A DNA stretch of 64,000 nt from Anaerovorax odorimutans (GTDB lineage Bacteria; Bacillota; Clostridia; Peptostreptococcales; Anaerovoracaceae): assembly GCF_024459955.1 (NCBI RefSeq), contig NZ_JANFXK010000004.1, forward strand, positions 1-64,000, given 5' to 3'. The notes below the pieces were generated by a model that did not search any database, had not been told where the DNA came from, and saw only the letters and a list, made by a program, of their open reading frames with translations. The first letter of the stretch is position 1. Each line of letters begins with the position of its first letter. Made by a program: the position numbers and the translations under genes. Shown here piece by piece: positions 41,400 to 50,100 of this stretch.

Positions 41400-41742
41400 A
41401 TAATTCCACTCCTTCCCCTACAACATTTCGATAAAAGGGTAGAATCTGCAACCCGTCTTCAAAGGTCTCACGGTCTCTTAAAAGCAACGAAACTTCAATA
41501 TCATATTTCAATCCGATTCTACTGGCCAATCTGCTGACCTGGGGACGATAATTCTGGGTTTCCTCTTTGCTACAGTTCAGTAAAATCATAAGGTCAATAT
41601 CGGATTCGTTTGTAAAATCGCCCCTAGCATACGAACCGTATAATACGATTCGATAAACTTTGTCCTTTAACAGCTCTAAGACGGCTGCTACAATCTCTTT
41701 TGTAATCTCGTCTAACCCCTGATTTTTCTTCAATCCTGACAT
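41392..41742 (-). CDS. MNT-type nucleotidyltransferase (antitoxin partner of HEPN)
   Basis: The 116-residue minimal nucleotidyltransferase has the catalytic motif IVLYGSYARGDFTNESDIDLMILL (GSX9-10DXD) and, later, KYDIEVSLLLRDRETFE with a third acidic position. It probably AMPylates and silences the HEPN toxin encoded downstream. AGAGGTGG precedes the ATG. Confidence 0.88.
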   Translation of the reverse strand: MSGLKKNQGLDEITKEIVAAVLELLKDKVYRIVLYGSYARGDFTNESDIDLMILLNCSKEETQNYRPQVSRLASRIGLKYDIEVSLLLRDRETFEDGLQILPFYRNVVGEGVELYG

Positions 41743-41910
41743 ACTACCACCTCTTTCCGTTAATTAAAATATATCATATTTCACTTCAAATTACTATACT
41801 ACACTCCTCTTCATCATCAAGATCAGCAAAGGATAAATTTCGCCAATTCTTCCTAGCTTTATTATTTAGTCTTTTAAAATTTATTTATGGACACTCATAT
41901 CTAGGTAAGC

Positions 41911-42467
41911 AAAAAATTTCAATCTGATACGATTCAAATCAAGGTGACTATATCCCGGCCTATTCTACCAGCACAGATTTAAATTCCAATCTGATACGAT
42001 TCAAATGAAGCAAGTTCCGAAAAAAGTTGACTATGAAGGCGAATTTAAATTCCAATCTGATACGATTCAAATAGGGGATGTAAAAAAGGGCCAAAAGATT
42101 GCAAAGGTATTTAAATTCCAATCTGATACGATTCAAATGTAATGCGGATTTTCCATAACCTCCTTGTATCGCTCATTTAAATTCCAATCTGATACGATTC
42201 AAATTAACTTTTCATACCCTGCGATAAATTCATCAATAAGCATTTAAATTCCAATCTGATACGATTCAAATGTCGGTAGATATTTCTTAGAAGAGTAAAG
42301 GAGAGTATTTAAATTCCAATCTGATACGATTCAAATTGCAGCATCAAGCTCTTTCTCGAACTTTTCAATATATTTAAATTCCAATCTGATACGATTCAAA
42401 TGGCCAACAAATATGGTCTTTCTCGGGGAATACCGATATTTAAATTCCAATCTGATACGATTCAAAT
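41911..42467 (-). CRISPR. CRISPR array 1 (type I-B), 9 repeats and 8 spacers
   Basis: The 30-nt repeats start at 41911 (degenerate, 29 nt), 41977, 42043, 42109, 42175, 42242, 42307, 42372 and 42438. The plus-strand consensus begins ATTTAAATTCCAATCTGA and ends CGATTCAAAT. Spacers are 35-37 nt. The degenerate copy is at the left, and the leader with cas2 behind it at the right, so the array is transcribed on the minus strand and grows at 42467. Read on the minus strand the repeat ends in AATTTAAAT, like other clostridial I-B repeats. Confidence 0.97.
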
Positions 42468-42676
42468 CCGACAACTCAAAAGTCACTAATTTAAGCTTTC
42501 TCCCACGCCATTTTTGTCGACCTCTCATATAATACATTTAAAAACGCAGCAGTATTATATGGACATTTTATATTTATAATCCTAACCCAGATTACTTGGC
42601 TCATTGTCGACCTCCCAGTATTTTTACAGCATCAGGGGTCGACAGTGGAACATCCTATCTGTGAGCTTATATCATT
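42468..42676 (-). promoter_or_regulatory. Leader of CRISPR array 1
   Basis: This AT-rich leader lies between cas2 and the first repeat. TTTTGTCGACCTC begins 44 nt from the repeat (42512), and an inverted pair TTGTCGACCTCC (42604) and GGGGTCGACA (42635-42644) lies 92 nt further. A TATAAT-like -10 is on the minus strand near 42560. The same motif set occurs in the leader of array 2. Confidence 0.85.
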
Positions 42677-42955
42677 TTACAAGAATTTGGAGGTCTTATC
42701 ATCCTCTTTTCCCCAAAATTCTTTGCTAAGCCACTTTTGATCTCTGCTGGAAAATACAATTAATGAATCCTTATCCTTGCGCAGCGATTTCTGCAATTCA
42801 AGTTTCAACGCCATCATTTGCGACTTGGTCATATCACCTTCAAAGACCGAGTTTTGAATATGGGACAAATATTTCTTGCAGCTTTTAAAAACTTTTGGTA
42901 AAATTTTCTTGCCTTCATCATCTACAACAATATCATATACTAAGATTACATACAT
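42677..42955 (-). CDS. cas2: CRISPR-associated endonuclease Cas2
   Basis: Cas2 forms the spacer-integration complex with Cas1. The 92-residue protein has the ferredoxin-like start MYVILVYDIVVDDEGKKILPKVFKSCKKYL with the catalytic-type Asp after beta-1, and the C-terminal strand SLIVFSSRDQ. It is the last gene of the cas operon, 30 bp after cas1, and is followed by the leader of array 1. Confidence 0.96.
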   Translation of the reverse strand: MYVILVYDIVVDDEGKKILPKVFKSCKKYLSHIQNSVFEGDMTKSQMMALKLELQKSLRKDKDSLIVFSSRDQKWLSKEFWGKEDDKTSKFL

Positions 42956-42985
42956 CTATTTTCTCCCTTTGATTTTGTGCCTGCA

Positions 42986-43978
42986 TCACCACCAGATCTC
43001 AAATCCGCTATACTCTTTTTCTCCCAGCAAATGTTTAATCAGTTTGTATGCCTCCAATCGGATTAAGTATTGATAAGATACGGACTTTCCCAACTCTTTA
43101 TGTTTAATCGTTTTCTTCATACGCTCATCGAGCTCGGACAAAATAAGTTGAGAGGCTTCCTTTTTCAATTTCAATCCTTCCAGGTCGTTGAGAAAACTGC
43201 TGTCAGTAATCTGTTTTCTATTAAGCAGCGAAAAGATTAGCCGGTCGCCAATCAGTGGTTTAAAAATTTCCGCCAAATCCAAACAAAGAGAAAATCGTCT
43301 TGTCCCGGGCTCATGCAAATAACTGATAGTTGGATTCAGCTGTGTATGATAAATCTCTGTTAACACTTTTGTATAAATTAGAGAATTGACAAAAGAAATC
43401 AAGCTGTTCATCCGGTTATCCGGCGGGTGCATAATACGCCTTTCAAATTCAATATCCTGATCTATGATTGTACTCCATGTACTATAGTAAATCTTACGAA
43501 TATTTCCTTCTATACCCATCAAATCCTTTATTCCCGCCTGTTTATCAATCTGCTTGCGATAATGCTCAATTTGCTTCATTGGCAGTTCCAGATCCTTACC
43601 CCTTCCATTGTAATATCGCAAGTTTCGATAGATATTTGCAGAGGCTGCCTTAATAAACTGTTTTGCAAGTTCCAAACGTTTGTCGAAATTCGAATAAGCT
43701 TCCGCTTGTTTTACTAGGAGCTGGCCGGCCAATAGCTGCTCTCTGGGATAGAAGCTTCCTGAATAAAACTGATAATAGTTAAAGAAATGCAGGACAATCC
43801 CATTTTGCGCAGCAAAGTTTAACAACTTTGTGTTTAAAGTCATTTCAGACATAATATAAATATCTTCAATTTGCTCTACCGGCAAATCTCGCTTTTCTCC
43901 CTCGCTATTGACGAATTGTAAGGTATTATCTTTTCTTGAGAGTTTTCCACTTGAATAAATATAATAGCTTCTATTCAT
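42986..43978 (-). CDS. cas1: CRISPR-associated endonuclease Cas1
   Basis: Cas1 is the integrase that inserts new spacers. The 330-residue type I-B protein starts MNRSYYIYSSGKLSRKDNTLQF, then LPVEQIEDIYIMSEMTLNTKLLNFAAQNGIVLHFFNYYQFYSGSF. The metal-binding Glu/His/Asp set is visible around LISFVNSLIYTKVLTEIYHTQLNPTISYLHEPGTRRFSLCLDLAEIFKP. I start at 43978, preceded by AGGTG; the open frame reaches to 44071, inside cas4. The usual length is 320-340. Confidence 0.96.
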   Translation of the reverse strand: MNRSYYIYSSGKLSRKDNTLQFVNSEGEKRDLPVEQIEDIYIMSEMTLNTKLLNFAAQNGIVLHFFNYYQFYSGSFYPREQLLAGQLLVKQAEAYSNFDKRLELAKQFIKAASANIYRNLRYYNGRGKDLELPMKQIEHYRKQIDKQAGIKDLMGIEGNIRKIYYSTWSTIIDQDIEFERRIMHPPDNRMNSLISFVNSLIYTKVLTEIYHTQLNPTISYLHEPGTRRFSLCLDLAEIFKPLIGDRLIFSLLNRKQITDSSFLNDLEGLKLKKEASQLILSELDERMKKTIKHKELGKSVSYQYLIRLEAYKLIKHLLGEKEYSGFEIWW

Positions 43979-43991
43979 AATACACCTGCTT

Positions 43992-44492
43992 TTAAATAAA
44001 ACACAAATCAAAATATGCGCAGGACTTGCAAATATTTTTTCGTCTTGCTTCATCAGGAAGCGATTGACCAATAATCTGCTTTATATCAGAAAGTACCTCT
44101 TCCATCTTCAAAACATCCTCATCCTGCAGTTCAACTGTAACAGATTTCTTCAAAAGTGGGTAATCAATTTTTCCGGTTACGCAATCCATCCCCTTCTTTT
44201 TTAAGTAATATAAATAATATTTCACCTGCCATACCGAGGCTTCTTCTATTTTCTTACTTTTCTTTACTTCATGCAGAACGTTGCTCTCTCTGATAAAATC
44301 AATATTAATCGTCTGGTCAATGTTAATATGCTTGTTTTCCCTACCATAAGAGGTCTCATCTAACAGCTTGCCGATTTTAACAGCTTCATTTCCCTGTTCC
44401 ATCTGAATTTCGTGTTTAAAATACCACAGCTTTCGCTTGCAAACAAAATAGTAGTAAACCATGACTCCTGTGATTCTAATATCATCATCCAT
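43992..44492 (-). CDS. cas4: CRISPR-associated exonuclease Cas4
   Basis: Cas4 trims prespacers and helps set their PAM orientation. The 166-residue RecB-like protein has the first cluster cysteine in YYFVCKRKLWYFKHEIQMEQ and the last three in CKSCAYFDLC, for a 4Fe-4S cluster; the nuclease core holds INIDFIRESNVLHEVKKSKKIEEASVWQVKYYL with the QXXXY motif. It lies between cas3 and cas1. Confidence 0.94.
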   Translation of the reverse strand: MDDDIRITGVMVYYYFVCKRKLWYFKHEIQMEQGNEAVKIGKLLDETSYGRENKHINIDQTINIDFIRESNVLHEVKKSKKIEEASVWQVKYYLYYLKKKGMDCVTGKIDYPLLKKSVTVELQDEDVLKMEEVLSDIKQIIGQSLPDEARRKNICKSCAYFDLCFI

Positions 44493-44504
44493 TTCTATTT
44501 CTCC

Positions 44505-46709
44505 TCATATTATAGAGGATTGCGACCTGGGCGCAGGTGTCTTTTCTTTATTTTTAAATACCAACCCGGTCTTCTTTGTATATTCGCAATCCAAAATGGG
44601 TAATTTATCCCATCGCCCTAAAGATAAATGATCTAAAACTATGCTATTCTCAAATTGGTATTTGGGAATCGAGACTGTATGTTGATAAATCGCATCGCGG
44701 TTCTCAATTCGCACTTTTAAAGATACTTTTTCTGCATTTAGGGTCTCGCTTTTTTTGTCGAGATACTGCTGATATTCTTGATAGATCGGCCCCGGAATAA
44801 TGGTAACCGACTGGATATTGCGCAGACGAGCTTCATTTTCTTCTTTTTCATTTACAAACAGCTCATCTATATATCCATACACTTCATGATATTTTTTTGT
44901 GTACTCACTGTTTTCCAAGTTTTCTGCGGAAAGGGCCCTCTCAATCATTGCGGTCTTTTCTTGCTCTGTCACAATTCCATCCACCTCCAGCAAGGCATTT
45001 CTTGAGCATTGGTAAATTGTTTCATCTACATATTTCATTACTGCGCCTTGCTTTTCCAGATAAACAAAACAGTTATATCGATCGGTCGGCTTTAAGCCTT
45101 TCCGGTTACAGCGCCCCAATCTCTGGAACAGAGAAAACAAATCCATCAGTTCTGTAAATAAATAATCAAAATCAATATCAAGACTGGCTTCTACGATAGA
45201 GGTCGCAATCCATATCTTTATTTTGTCCGCAGGCTTTTCTGTTTTCCAATCTTCTAAAATCTCTTTTTCTTTTTCTGCCCTGTCCATTGCCGTAAAATGT
45301 GCGTGTAAGAGCTTAATCTCCGCATCATTTTTTCCAATTTGTTCATCTAGTTCATCCTGCATTCGCTGCGCAGTTTTAATGGAATTACAGACTACTAAGA
45401 TATTGTTTCCCGGGATCTCAGCGGCTTTTATTTTTTCAAAAAAGGCGTAGATATCGTGTGAATTCAACTGTTCATCTAGTACTTTTATGTTATGCCGCTT
45501 AATTCCCTGATGAGAAAAATCCGCAGAGGCAAAATCTTCTTCCAAAGCTTCCTCAAGCATTTTTTTAGCAAATGGCGGCATGGTCGCAGTGAGTACCGCC
45601 ACTTTTCCTCCCATCTTTCTGATCCAGGCAATTCCAAAAATCAGATATGCCAGCAGCTCCGGGTCGTACACTTGGATTTCGTCGATTACGATCTTTGAAT
45701 ATGATAAAGTAGCAAGCTTGTACTCATATCCTGGATATTTATAAACGAAGTTAAATAGCTGGTCCAGCGTGCATATGGTAAGAGGCAACGACATTTGGCG
45801 GCTACGGGTATAATAATCAATCGGATCCTCCGAACCGTCGCTTTTGGCCTGCTGTTTCAGATAGTAACTCATGGCATCTGAATGAAGTAAGGCCACACAT
45901 TCACCCTTGTTGCCCCGGATAATGTCTTGCGATATCCTATCATACATAGCATTTATAGCGGTACGAAGTGGTAATACAAAAAAGCCCTTATGATTGCCAA
46001 TCCACAAAAGGGCAGCCTCCGTCTTTCCCATTCCCGTCGGTGCGGTTACGAGTAAATTATCCTGTTTGCGCTCTGCGCAGAAAATCTGTAAATCGTTCCA
46101 CTTGGCGTTTGCATTTGTACTCTTCCACGTATTTAATAAGGCTTCCATATCCTGCTTGAGGAAGTCGTGAGGGTATTCGCATCGGATCCCTGCGCTGGCG
46201 CTGTAGTCGCATCGGTGCAAAAGGCCCTTTACTAGAATTGCGTCGGGATGACGCTCTGCAAGGACCCGGTAGCACCGCGTTTCCTTGTTCTTTTTCTTCA
46301 CATATTCCTTAAAAGGTTCCAGAAGTTTATCAATTAATTGGCCTTTATTCTTCACTACCGACGTGATATCTCCATGATAATGATGGTACAGTACGGCAGC
46401 AGCAACCACTTGATAATCCTCTTTATTAAGACCCGCCTTGTCCACGAAGAAGTAAGACAAAATGTTATGAGCAACTTCTCTGTTCTCTTGAAAAACAAAC
46501 TTGTTTTCAATTCTATTCTGAAATTCATGATTTACTTTACCGTAATCATGATATTCGCAAGCCAGCATCAAAAGATTTTCAATGCGTTTATCTTGCACAC
46601 AGCCCAGATCTATCAAAATCTGGGCTGCCTCTTTTACTTTGTCCGTATGCTGGCGTATTGACTGAGTGTCTTTGGCTTTACACGTTTTCAGTAATGTTTC
46701 GGGAAGCAT
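44505..46709 (-). CDS. cas3: CRISPR-associated helicase/nuclease Cas3
   Basis: Cas3 is recruited by Cascade to unwind and degrade target DNA. The 734-residue protein has an N-terminal HD nuclease (IRQHTDKVKEAAQ, LACEYHDYGKVNHEFQ, VLYHHYHGD) and an SF2 helicase: LVTAPTGMGKTEAALLW near 225, VIDEIQVYDPELLAYLIFG, VAVLTATMPP, and motif VI FQRLGRCNRKG. The HD and helicase parts are joined in one chain, as usual for I-B. Confidence 0.96.
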   Translation of the reverse strand: MLPETLLKTCKAKDTQSIRQHTDKVKEAAQILIDLGCVQDKRIENLLMLACEYHDYGKVNHEFQNRIENKFVFQENREVAHNILSYFFVDKAGLNKEDYQVVAAAVLYHHYHGDITSVVKNKGQLIDKLLEPFKEYVKKKNKETRCYRVLAERHPDAILVKGLLHRCDYSASAGIRCEYPHDFLKQDMEALLNTWKSTNANAKWNDLQIFCAERKQDNLLVTAPTGMGKTEAALLWIGNHKGFFVLPLRTAINAMYDRISQDIIRGNKGECVALLHSDAMSYYLKQQAKSDGSEDPIDYYTRSRQMSLPLTICTLDQLFNFVYKYPGYEYKLATLSYSKIVIDEIQVYDPELLAYLIFGIAWIRKMGGKVAVLTATMPPFAKKMLEEALEEDFASADFSHQGIKRHNIKVLDEQLNSHDIYAFFEKIKAAEIPGNNILVVCNSIKTAQRMQDELDEQIGKNDAEIKLLHAHFTAMDRAEKEKEILEDWKTEKPADKIKIWIATSIVEASLDIDFDYLFTELMDLFSLFQRLGRCNRKGLKPTDRYNCFVYLEKQGAVMKYVDETIYQCSRNALLEVDGIVTEQEKTAMIERALSAENLENSEYTKKYHEVYGYIDELFVNEKEENEARLRNIQSVTIIPGPIYQEYQQYLDKKSETLNAEKVSLKVRIENRDAIYQHTVSIPKYQFENSIVLDHLSLGRWDKLPILDCEYTKKTGLVFKNKEKTPAPRSQSSII

Positions 46710-46718
46710 ATTCTCTCC

Positions 46719-47801
46719 TCAAATGAAATTCACAATATATTTATCGCCTGCATCATCTAAATAAATGTTTTCGATATCATCCTCTAATTCTACACAGTAG
46801 GCCGAAGTATAGACGACCGCTTTTTTACTAAATTGCCGTTTCCCATCAACAATCCGGTAGTCTTTATTGAGTAGATACTTAGTTCCCATTGCTGGGATCC
46901 CCTCTTTCTCAGGAACAATGAACCATTCTTTTTCTACTGCTTTAGCTGACAGATAAGCATGGTACTTACTTTCAATTCCTTCTTCCGGCTCCTTTAGGTC
47001 CACCATCTCCGCTTCCAGGACTTCCACTGCATCCTCGCTTCTGCCAATGGCTTTCAAATCGAAAATATGATCCAGAATATCCTGCAAGGTCTGATGCTCC
47101 GCCCTCACATGAATGACAAGCTCTACATCGGTCAAAATTTCATAGTACTTTGGCCCTTTTGTCAAGGTTCGGTAATGGGAGTAAGGGATCGTATAGTTCT
47201 GCTCCTCGTATTCCAGCAAGCTTTGCTTTACCCGTTTGTCCAGGGCGCTGAGTTCCTTTTCCCGTTTCTTGATCTGTTCCAGACGCTCTTTGTCTTCTTT
47301 GTAATAGGCCTTTCTTGCTTTCAAAGACGCCCGCAATTTTTTCAGTTTAGGTTGAAAGCTTTCGCTGATACGAGTCTTTCTAAAATCGCTAATCTGCTTT
47401 TTCAAATCCTTCAGATCCCGGTATTCCTGCAAATAGGCCTCATGCTTCACGTCTATGGTAATACCCTTGTAAAAATCATTCCCTTGCGATTTCTTTGCCT
47501 GGGCTACTTCTACATAGGCATTGGACAGCATGTCCGGATTTACCATTTTTACTAAAGTTCCACGGTCATTTTCCGTTCTGTTGAGAAAGCAATGGTCCGT
47601 ATAAACCTTCTTTTTTAAAGCCCCATAATTGCCCTGGATGCTGATATCCATGGGATGATATTCCCTATAGCCGCAGGCTTTATGGAGTGCGCCAATCACT
47701 GTTGAGAAGGGCGGAAGCGGATAAGTCATCTTATTGTCCACCGTTTCTTCCCTCCGGTAATTGGCAGAGGCCTGTCTTAGTTTTAATCTTACAGCTTCCA
47801 T
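46719..47801 (-). CDS. cas5: Cas5 (Cas5t-like, type I-B) with coiled-coil insertion
   Basis: Cas5 caps the 5' handle of crRNA in Cascade. The 360-residue protein begins MEAVRLKLRQASANYRREETVDNKMTYPLPPFSTVIGALHKACGY, the Cas5 RAMP start, and ends with strands near 325-360. Typical Cas5 proteins of this type are about 220-260 residues. The extra length is a Lys/Glu-rich helical stretch at about 120-200 (KDLKKQISDFRKTRISESFQ to LEQIKKREKELSALDKRVKQ). It lies 12 bp downstream of cas7. Confidence 0.9.
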   Translation of the reverse strand: MEAVRLKLRQASANYRREETVDNKMTYPLPPFSTVIGALHKACGYREYHPMDISIQGNYGALKKKVYTDHCFLNRTENDRGTLVKMVNPDMLSNAYVEVAQAKKSQGNDFYKGITIDVKHEAYLQEYRDLKDLKKQISDFRKTRISESFQPKLKKLRASLKARKAYYKEDKERLEQIKKREKELSALDKRVKQSLLEYEEQNYTIPYSHYRTLTKGPKYYEILTDVELVIHVRAEHQTLQDILDHIFDLKAIGRSEDAVEVLEAEMVDLKEPEEGIESKYHAYLSAKAVEKEWFIVPEKEGIPAMGTKYLLNKDYRIVDGKRQFSKKAVVYTSAYCVELEDDIENIYLDDAGDKYIVNFI

Positions 47802-47813
47802 TGCGATTCTCCT

Positions 47814-48698
47814 TTATACTCCATAGTAGGACTTCACCTGCTCTGTCAGTTTGTCAAAAAATTGTTTCATAGAAATCGGGCAAAGTTCTTTTACAACCTG
47901 GTCTTCATTGGTAAAGTTATCGCCTTTAAGAAGCGCACAGGAAAAATCTTCTGACAGCTTGTCTTTCAAGTCTTCTGTAATGGAAAGGGCACCATGTTTA
48001 ACCCGTACTACATTTTCAAAGTAATGGGTTTTCCGATCTGACAGGCCGCCGGCAATAAAGAGAGGCTCTGCATTATCCAGGTTGCCTTTCACTACTAGAG
48101 AAAGATTTTTTACTGCATTCAATAGATTTAAGACGCGTTCTGCTTTTTCCTCGCTGTCGGCCTCAGCGTTGAAGTTTTCATCTTTTCCTATCATTTCCAG
48201 ATCAATGGTCAAGCTGTAAGTCTTCATGGATTTGTCATACTCATATTGATAAGGCATCAGTCCTGCCTTTTTGGCATTCCCTTCCTCTTGTAAATTCAAT
48301 CCATTCGCTTTTGCATTGTTGGAGGCCAGATATAAATTGTTGTGAAAGCGAGTCTCATTGACAAAGGTATCACAGGCTACGGCATCTGTCAGATAGAAAG
48401 AACTATTTCGTATGTAGGTCAGTCCTTCTGTTGACATATATCCACCTTCCAGCGCTCTGCAAGTTGCCGCGTTGTTTTTTTCCGAAACAAACTTCTGAGC
48501 CGCTCCGTCTACGGAGGTTTCCAAATCATCGTACAGTCCGGCCTGTACGCAGATAGCATTTTTCAGGCTTTCTCGGCTTCTCATCGCGTAAACGTGCTGC
48601 CCCTTAAACACTTTCTGGACGGAAGATATATTTCCAAGTCCTTCGGAATAGTTGCTTGTCATATTGGCAACGACTGTCAAAGTTAATGCTTTTTTCAT
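47814..48698 (-). CDS. cas7: Cas7 (Cst2/DevR family, type I-B)
   Basis: Cas7 forms the helical backbone of Cascade along the crRNA. The 294-residue DevR/Cst2-type RAMP protein starts MKKALTLTVVANMTSNYSEGLGNISSVQKVFKGQHVYAMRSRES and contains FVNETRFHNNLYLASN and LSLVVKGNLDNAEPLFIAGGL. I start at 48698, where GGAGGAAAAATAAG precedes the ATG, one base after the cas8 stop; the frame is open to 48854 but overlaps cas8. All Cas7 landmarks follow this start. Confidence 0.94.
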   Translation of the reverse strand: MKKALTLTVVANMTSNYSEGLGNISSVQKVFKGQHVYAMRSRESLKNAICVQAGLYDDLETSVDGAAQKFVSEKNNAATCRALEGGYMSTEGLTYIRNSSFYLTDAVACDTFVNETRFHNNLYLASNNAKANGLNLQEEGNAKKAGLMPYQYEYDKSMKTYSLTIDLEMIGKDENFNAEADSEEKAERVLNLLNAVKNLSLVVKGNLDNAEPLFIAGGLSDRKTHYFENVVRVKHGALSITEDLKDKLSEDFSCALLKGDNFTNEDQVVKELCPISMKQFFDKLTEQVKSYYGV

Positions 48699-48699
48699 C

Positions 48700-50088
48700 T
48701 TATTTTTCCTCCTGTTTCCTCTCTCCGCTGCTTGGATCAAGCGCATTGATAAATGCAAATGCAATTTCCTTGTTTCCTTCGCCGTCTTCAAATAAAGAAT
48801 ACGCAAATGGGTACGGCAGTTCTGCATATGCGGACAATTGCAGCAAAATTTCATTTACACGGTCATAGTCGTGAAAGACAATAGCGCTGGTTAGTTTTTG
48901 CCGATAACTCTTCAGTTTATTTTCTTTCCCTTGGCTGCGAAGTTTTTTCACTGTATCAATTCCACATTGTTTTGCAACATAAATACTTGTTTTTTTCTTT
49001 TCCTTTTCCATATCTTCACCCCACTCTAAACTCAGGTTAATCAGTTGGCCGATAACGACGTTCAGGTATCCGGTACCTTCTTTTTCTTTTATTTTAAATA
49101 ATGTTTCAATCAAACTGTCCAGCGAAACTTGGTTAATACAACAATCCACAACCTCTTTTTGTACATCCAGCCAATACTCCGGAGCAAGTTCCCTGCGGAA
49201 TCGCAGCAATGATAAGTCGGAGGTTTTTCCCAAGGCTTTCAATGCTTCTCGTCTTACAAACAGTGATTCAAAATACCCTTTATCTTGACTTTTGCTGATA
49301 ACTTCCACATCAAAGTCAATAAAATCCTGGGCCTGAGCCATGGATTTGAGAAGCGTGGTACGGACTCCTTCTTTCTCATCTCTGGTCTTCTCCATAATTT
49401 CTTTCAGCCTATCAGCCGTGCGGCACAGGGACTTAATGGAAGCGTTATTATGAATGAAAAAACTTTCATAGGTATCCGAAAACGCAAACGGAATCCAATC
49501 AAATTCCCATATATCCGTTTCTTGAAAAGCATTTTCCTCAAAGCCATATGCGAGGCTTCTTGTTTTTCTTCCTTCGTCGACATTGTATCCCACCAGCCGG
49601 CAATGGGGATTTTCCTCGGTGAAAAGCAAGTTTGTATTAGCGAATTTCGCATACATGTTTTTCTTATTTTTAAAAGAATCTCTGATAATAGTCTCTCTAT
49701 TATCTTCCAGTATCTTGAGAATTTCTTCGCGGTTCCCACCATCAAATTTTGTTTTAACGGTCTTCTTTAGGATCGTATTGCCTTTTAACGTTTCATTGAT
49801 TAGCTTAATCTGCTCGTCTGTCCATTCATCGCCTTGCAGCATTTCTTCGGCCTTTCGATGTGGAAATGCTTCTCCATAATAGTCTTCGGCAAATTCCAGG
49901 AATCGTTCTTCAGTTAACTCTTCCTGACAATACGCAATACCCTTCCAGCCATCATATTCATAGTCCATTTCAAAAGCAATTCCCTGGTTCTTAAAGTATC
50001 GAACAAGGCCTACGATTGCCGCCGAGTATCGCCATTCTGTCGGAAAAAGCGCGGTATCATATTTTTGATTCTCCAGTTTTATTTTCAC
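48700..50088 (-). CDS. cas8: Cas8-type large subunit (Cst1-like, type I-B)
   Basis: The large Cascade subunit recognises the PAM and recruits Cas3. This 462-residue protein is assigned mainly by position between cas6 and cas7 and by the N-terminal pattern (FPTEWRYSAAIVGLVRYFKNQGIAFEMDYEYDG) and length. The CXXC-CXXC zinc motif of classical Cst1/Csa8 is not present: cysteines are single or adjacent (DCCINQ). This supports a diverged Cas8 branch. The gene ends one base before the cas7 start. Confidence 0.85.
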   Translation of the reverse strand: MKIKLENQKYDTALFPTEWRYSAAIVGLVRYFKNQGIAFEMDYEYDGWKGIAYCQEELTEERFLEFAEDYYGEAFPHRKAEEMLQGDEWTDEQIKLINETLKGNTILKKTVKTKFDGGNREEILKILEDNRETIIRDSFKNKKNMYAKFANTNLLFTEENPHCRLVGYNVDEGRKTRSLAYGFEENAFQETDIWEFDWIPFAFSDTYESFFIHNNASIKSLCRTADRLKEIMEKTRDEKEGVRTTLLKSMAQAQDFIDFDVEVISKSQDKGYFESLFVRREALKALGKTSDLSLLRFRRELAPEYWLDVQKEVVDCCINQVSLDSLIETLFKIKEKEGTGYLNVVIGQLINLSLEWGEDMEKEKKKTSIYVAKQCGIDTVKKLRSQGKENKLKSYRQKLTSAIVFHDYDRVNEILLQLSAYAELPYPFAYSLFEDGEGNKEIAFAFINALDPSSGERKQEEK

Positions 50089-50100
50089 GAGTTCCCTCCT

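Noticed and set aside
42139-42174. Spacer read as a phage ribosome binding site plus ATG
   Set aside because: AGGAGG and ATG are too close (2 nt) and the same strand reads through in frame as ERYKEVMENPHY, so a coding target is more likely.
42331-42537. Small frames across CRISPR arrays 1 and 2 (60-100 residues)
   Set aside because: Translations are repeats of the CRISPR unit, such as FKFQSDTIQ, with spacers between; they are not genes.
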